From: an uncultured Caulobacter sp.
GTDB taxonomy: Bacteria > Pseudomonadota > Alphaproteobacteria > Caulobacterales > Caulobacteraceae
DNA: 6,320 nucleotides
Direction of reading: 5' to 3'
NCBI RefSeq assembly: GCF_937900395.1
Contig: NZ_CALCDX010000119.1
Coordinates: 1 to 6,320, forward strand
Position numbers and translations under genes: made by a program
Notes under the pieces: model-generated
Databases searched by the model: none
The model's input: the letters and a program-made list of their open reading frames with translations, nothing else
Told to the model about the DNA's origin: nothing
Shown here: one piece after another, positions 5,878 to 6,320 of the stretch
How the letters are laid out: each line of letters begins with the position of its first letter
Numbering within the stretch: position 1 is the stretch's first letter

Positions 5878-6320
5878 TCAGGCTCCCATGACCTCGACCT
5901 TGCCGCGGCCGCCCGACAGCAGGTTGATCACCGCCGCCGCCGTCTCCTCGACCGAGCGGCGGGTGATGTCGATCACCGGCCAGCCCTGGCGCTCGAACAG
6001 GCGGCGGGCGGCGATGATCTCCTGGCGCACGGCGTCGGCTTCGACATAGTCGCTCTCGCGGGTCTCCTTGAGGGAAAGCAGGCGGTTGCGGCGAATCTGG
6101 ATCAGCCGGTCGGGCGAGGTGATCAGGCCGACGATCAGGGTGTTCTTCAGCTCGAACAGCTCCTGCGGCGGCGGACGCCCCGGCACCAGCGGCACATTGG
6201 CGGCGCGCACGCCGCGATGGGCCAGATAGATGCAGGTCGGGGTCTTGGAGGTCCGCGACACACCGACCAGGATCACGTCGGCCTGGGTCAGGTCCTGGCC
6301 GCCCTGGCCGTCGTCGTGGG
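5878..6320 (-). CDS. PEP synthetase / pyruvate phosphate dikinase regulatory protein (DUF299 kinase-pyrophosphorylase), 5' end cut
   Basis: The C-terminal 146 residues of a bifunctional regulator that inactivates PEP synthetase or PPDK by ADP-dependent Thr phosphorylation and reactivates it by Pi-dependent dephosphorylation. The visible part starts with HDDGQ (reading in from 6318), then ADVILVGVSRTSKTPTCIYLA with the P-loop GVSRTSKT. Next come AANVPLVPG, LIVGLITSPDRLIQIR, YVEADAVRQEI and GWPVIDITRRSVEETAA, all in the order expected for DUF299. About half of the protein (family about 270-300 residues) lies beyond the right edge, so the start and promoter are not seen. The reading frame runs open to the edge, so the GTG at 6274-6276 is not the real start. 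It heads the cluster in this window; maf follows after 5 nt. In E. coli the homologue is PpsR (YdiA). Confidence 0.95.
   Translation of the reverse strand, partial: HDDGQGGQDLTQADVILVGVSRTSKTPTCIYLAHRGVRAANVPLVPGRPPPQELFELKNTLIVGLITSPDRLIQIRRNRLLSLKETRESDYVEADAVRQEIIAARRLFERQGWPVIDITRRSVEETAAAVINLLSGGRGKVEVMGA

Noticed and set aside
5252..6049. Plus-strand open frame (265 codons) across maf and the ends of its neighbours
   Set aside because: Antisense to maf and the DUF299 C-terminus, both with full motif support; no domain is visible in the plus-strand product.
6274..6276. GTG as the start of the DUF299 gene
   Set aside because: The frame continues open to the window edge with conserved family sequence (HDDGQ and the strand before the P-loop), so the gene is truncated by the window.
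1..6320. Mobile element, CRISPR array, defence or other novel multi-gene system
   Set aside because: No transposase, integrase, repeat-spacer array, toxin-antitoxin or uncharacterised gene set; every gene has a recognisable family.

Overview
The window is GC-rich chromosomal DNA with strong G/C preference at third codon positions. Every gene I can support lies on the minus strand, so transcription runs from the right edge to the left. Gene content and order point to an alphaproteobacterium, most likely of the Caulobacter/Phenylobacterium group. The block read 5'->3' as DUF299 kinase-pyrophosphorylase, maf, aroE, coaE, dnaQ matches, from memory, the first genes of the Caulobacter crescentus chromosome next to its replication origin. 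No database search was possible, so the genus is an inference.

Right part (3066-6320) is a compact housekeeping operon. It starts with a PEP synthetase/PPDK regulatory protein cut by the right window edge. A Maf pyrophosphatase with a GTG start follows 5 nt later. aroE overlaps maf by 4 nt (ATGA), coaE overlaps aroE by 7 nt, and dnaQ follows after 31 nt with its own Shine-Dalgarno. The products serve central carbon control, nucleotide-pool sanitation, the shikimate pathway, coenzyme A synthesis and DNA polymerase III proofreading. They are not one pathway and probably stay together for joint expression.

Middle (2805-3065) is a 261-nt spacer, the only substantial non-coding stretch. It has no recognisable gene. 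It is visibly richer in A/T than the genes and carries three short inverted repeats. It must hold the leader of the porin gene and presumably its promoter.

Left part (1-2804) holds two cell-envelope genes. The first is a complete OprP/OprO-type outer-membrane porin with signal peptide, N-terminal coiled coil and C-terminal Phe. Thirty-nine nt downstream begins a methyl-accepting chemotaxis protein (TM, CHASE3-like periplasmic region, TM, HAMP, second HAMP-like segment, signalling domain). It is cut by the left edge at the conserved hairpin tip. The close spacing suggests porin and receptor may be co-transcribed.

I find no mobile element, CRISPR array, tRNA, rRNA or defence system, and no convincing undescribed system. 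The points most worth a second look are the inferred proximity to the replication origin, the porin-receptor pair next to the conserved operon, and several small hairpins and GANTC sites at gene junctions.
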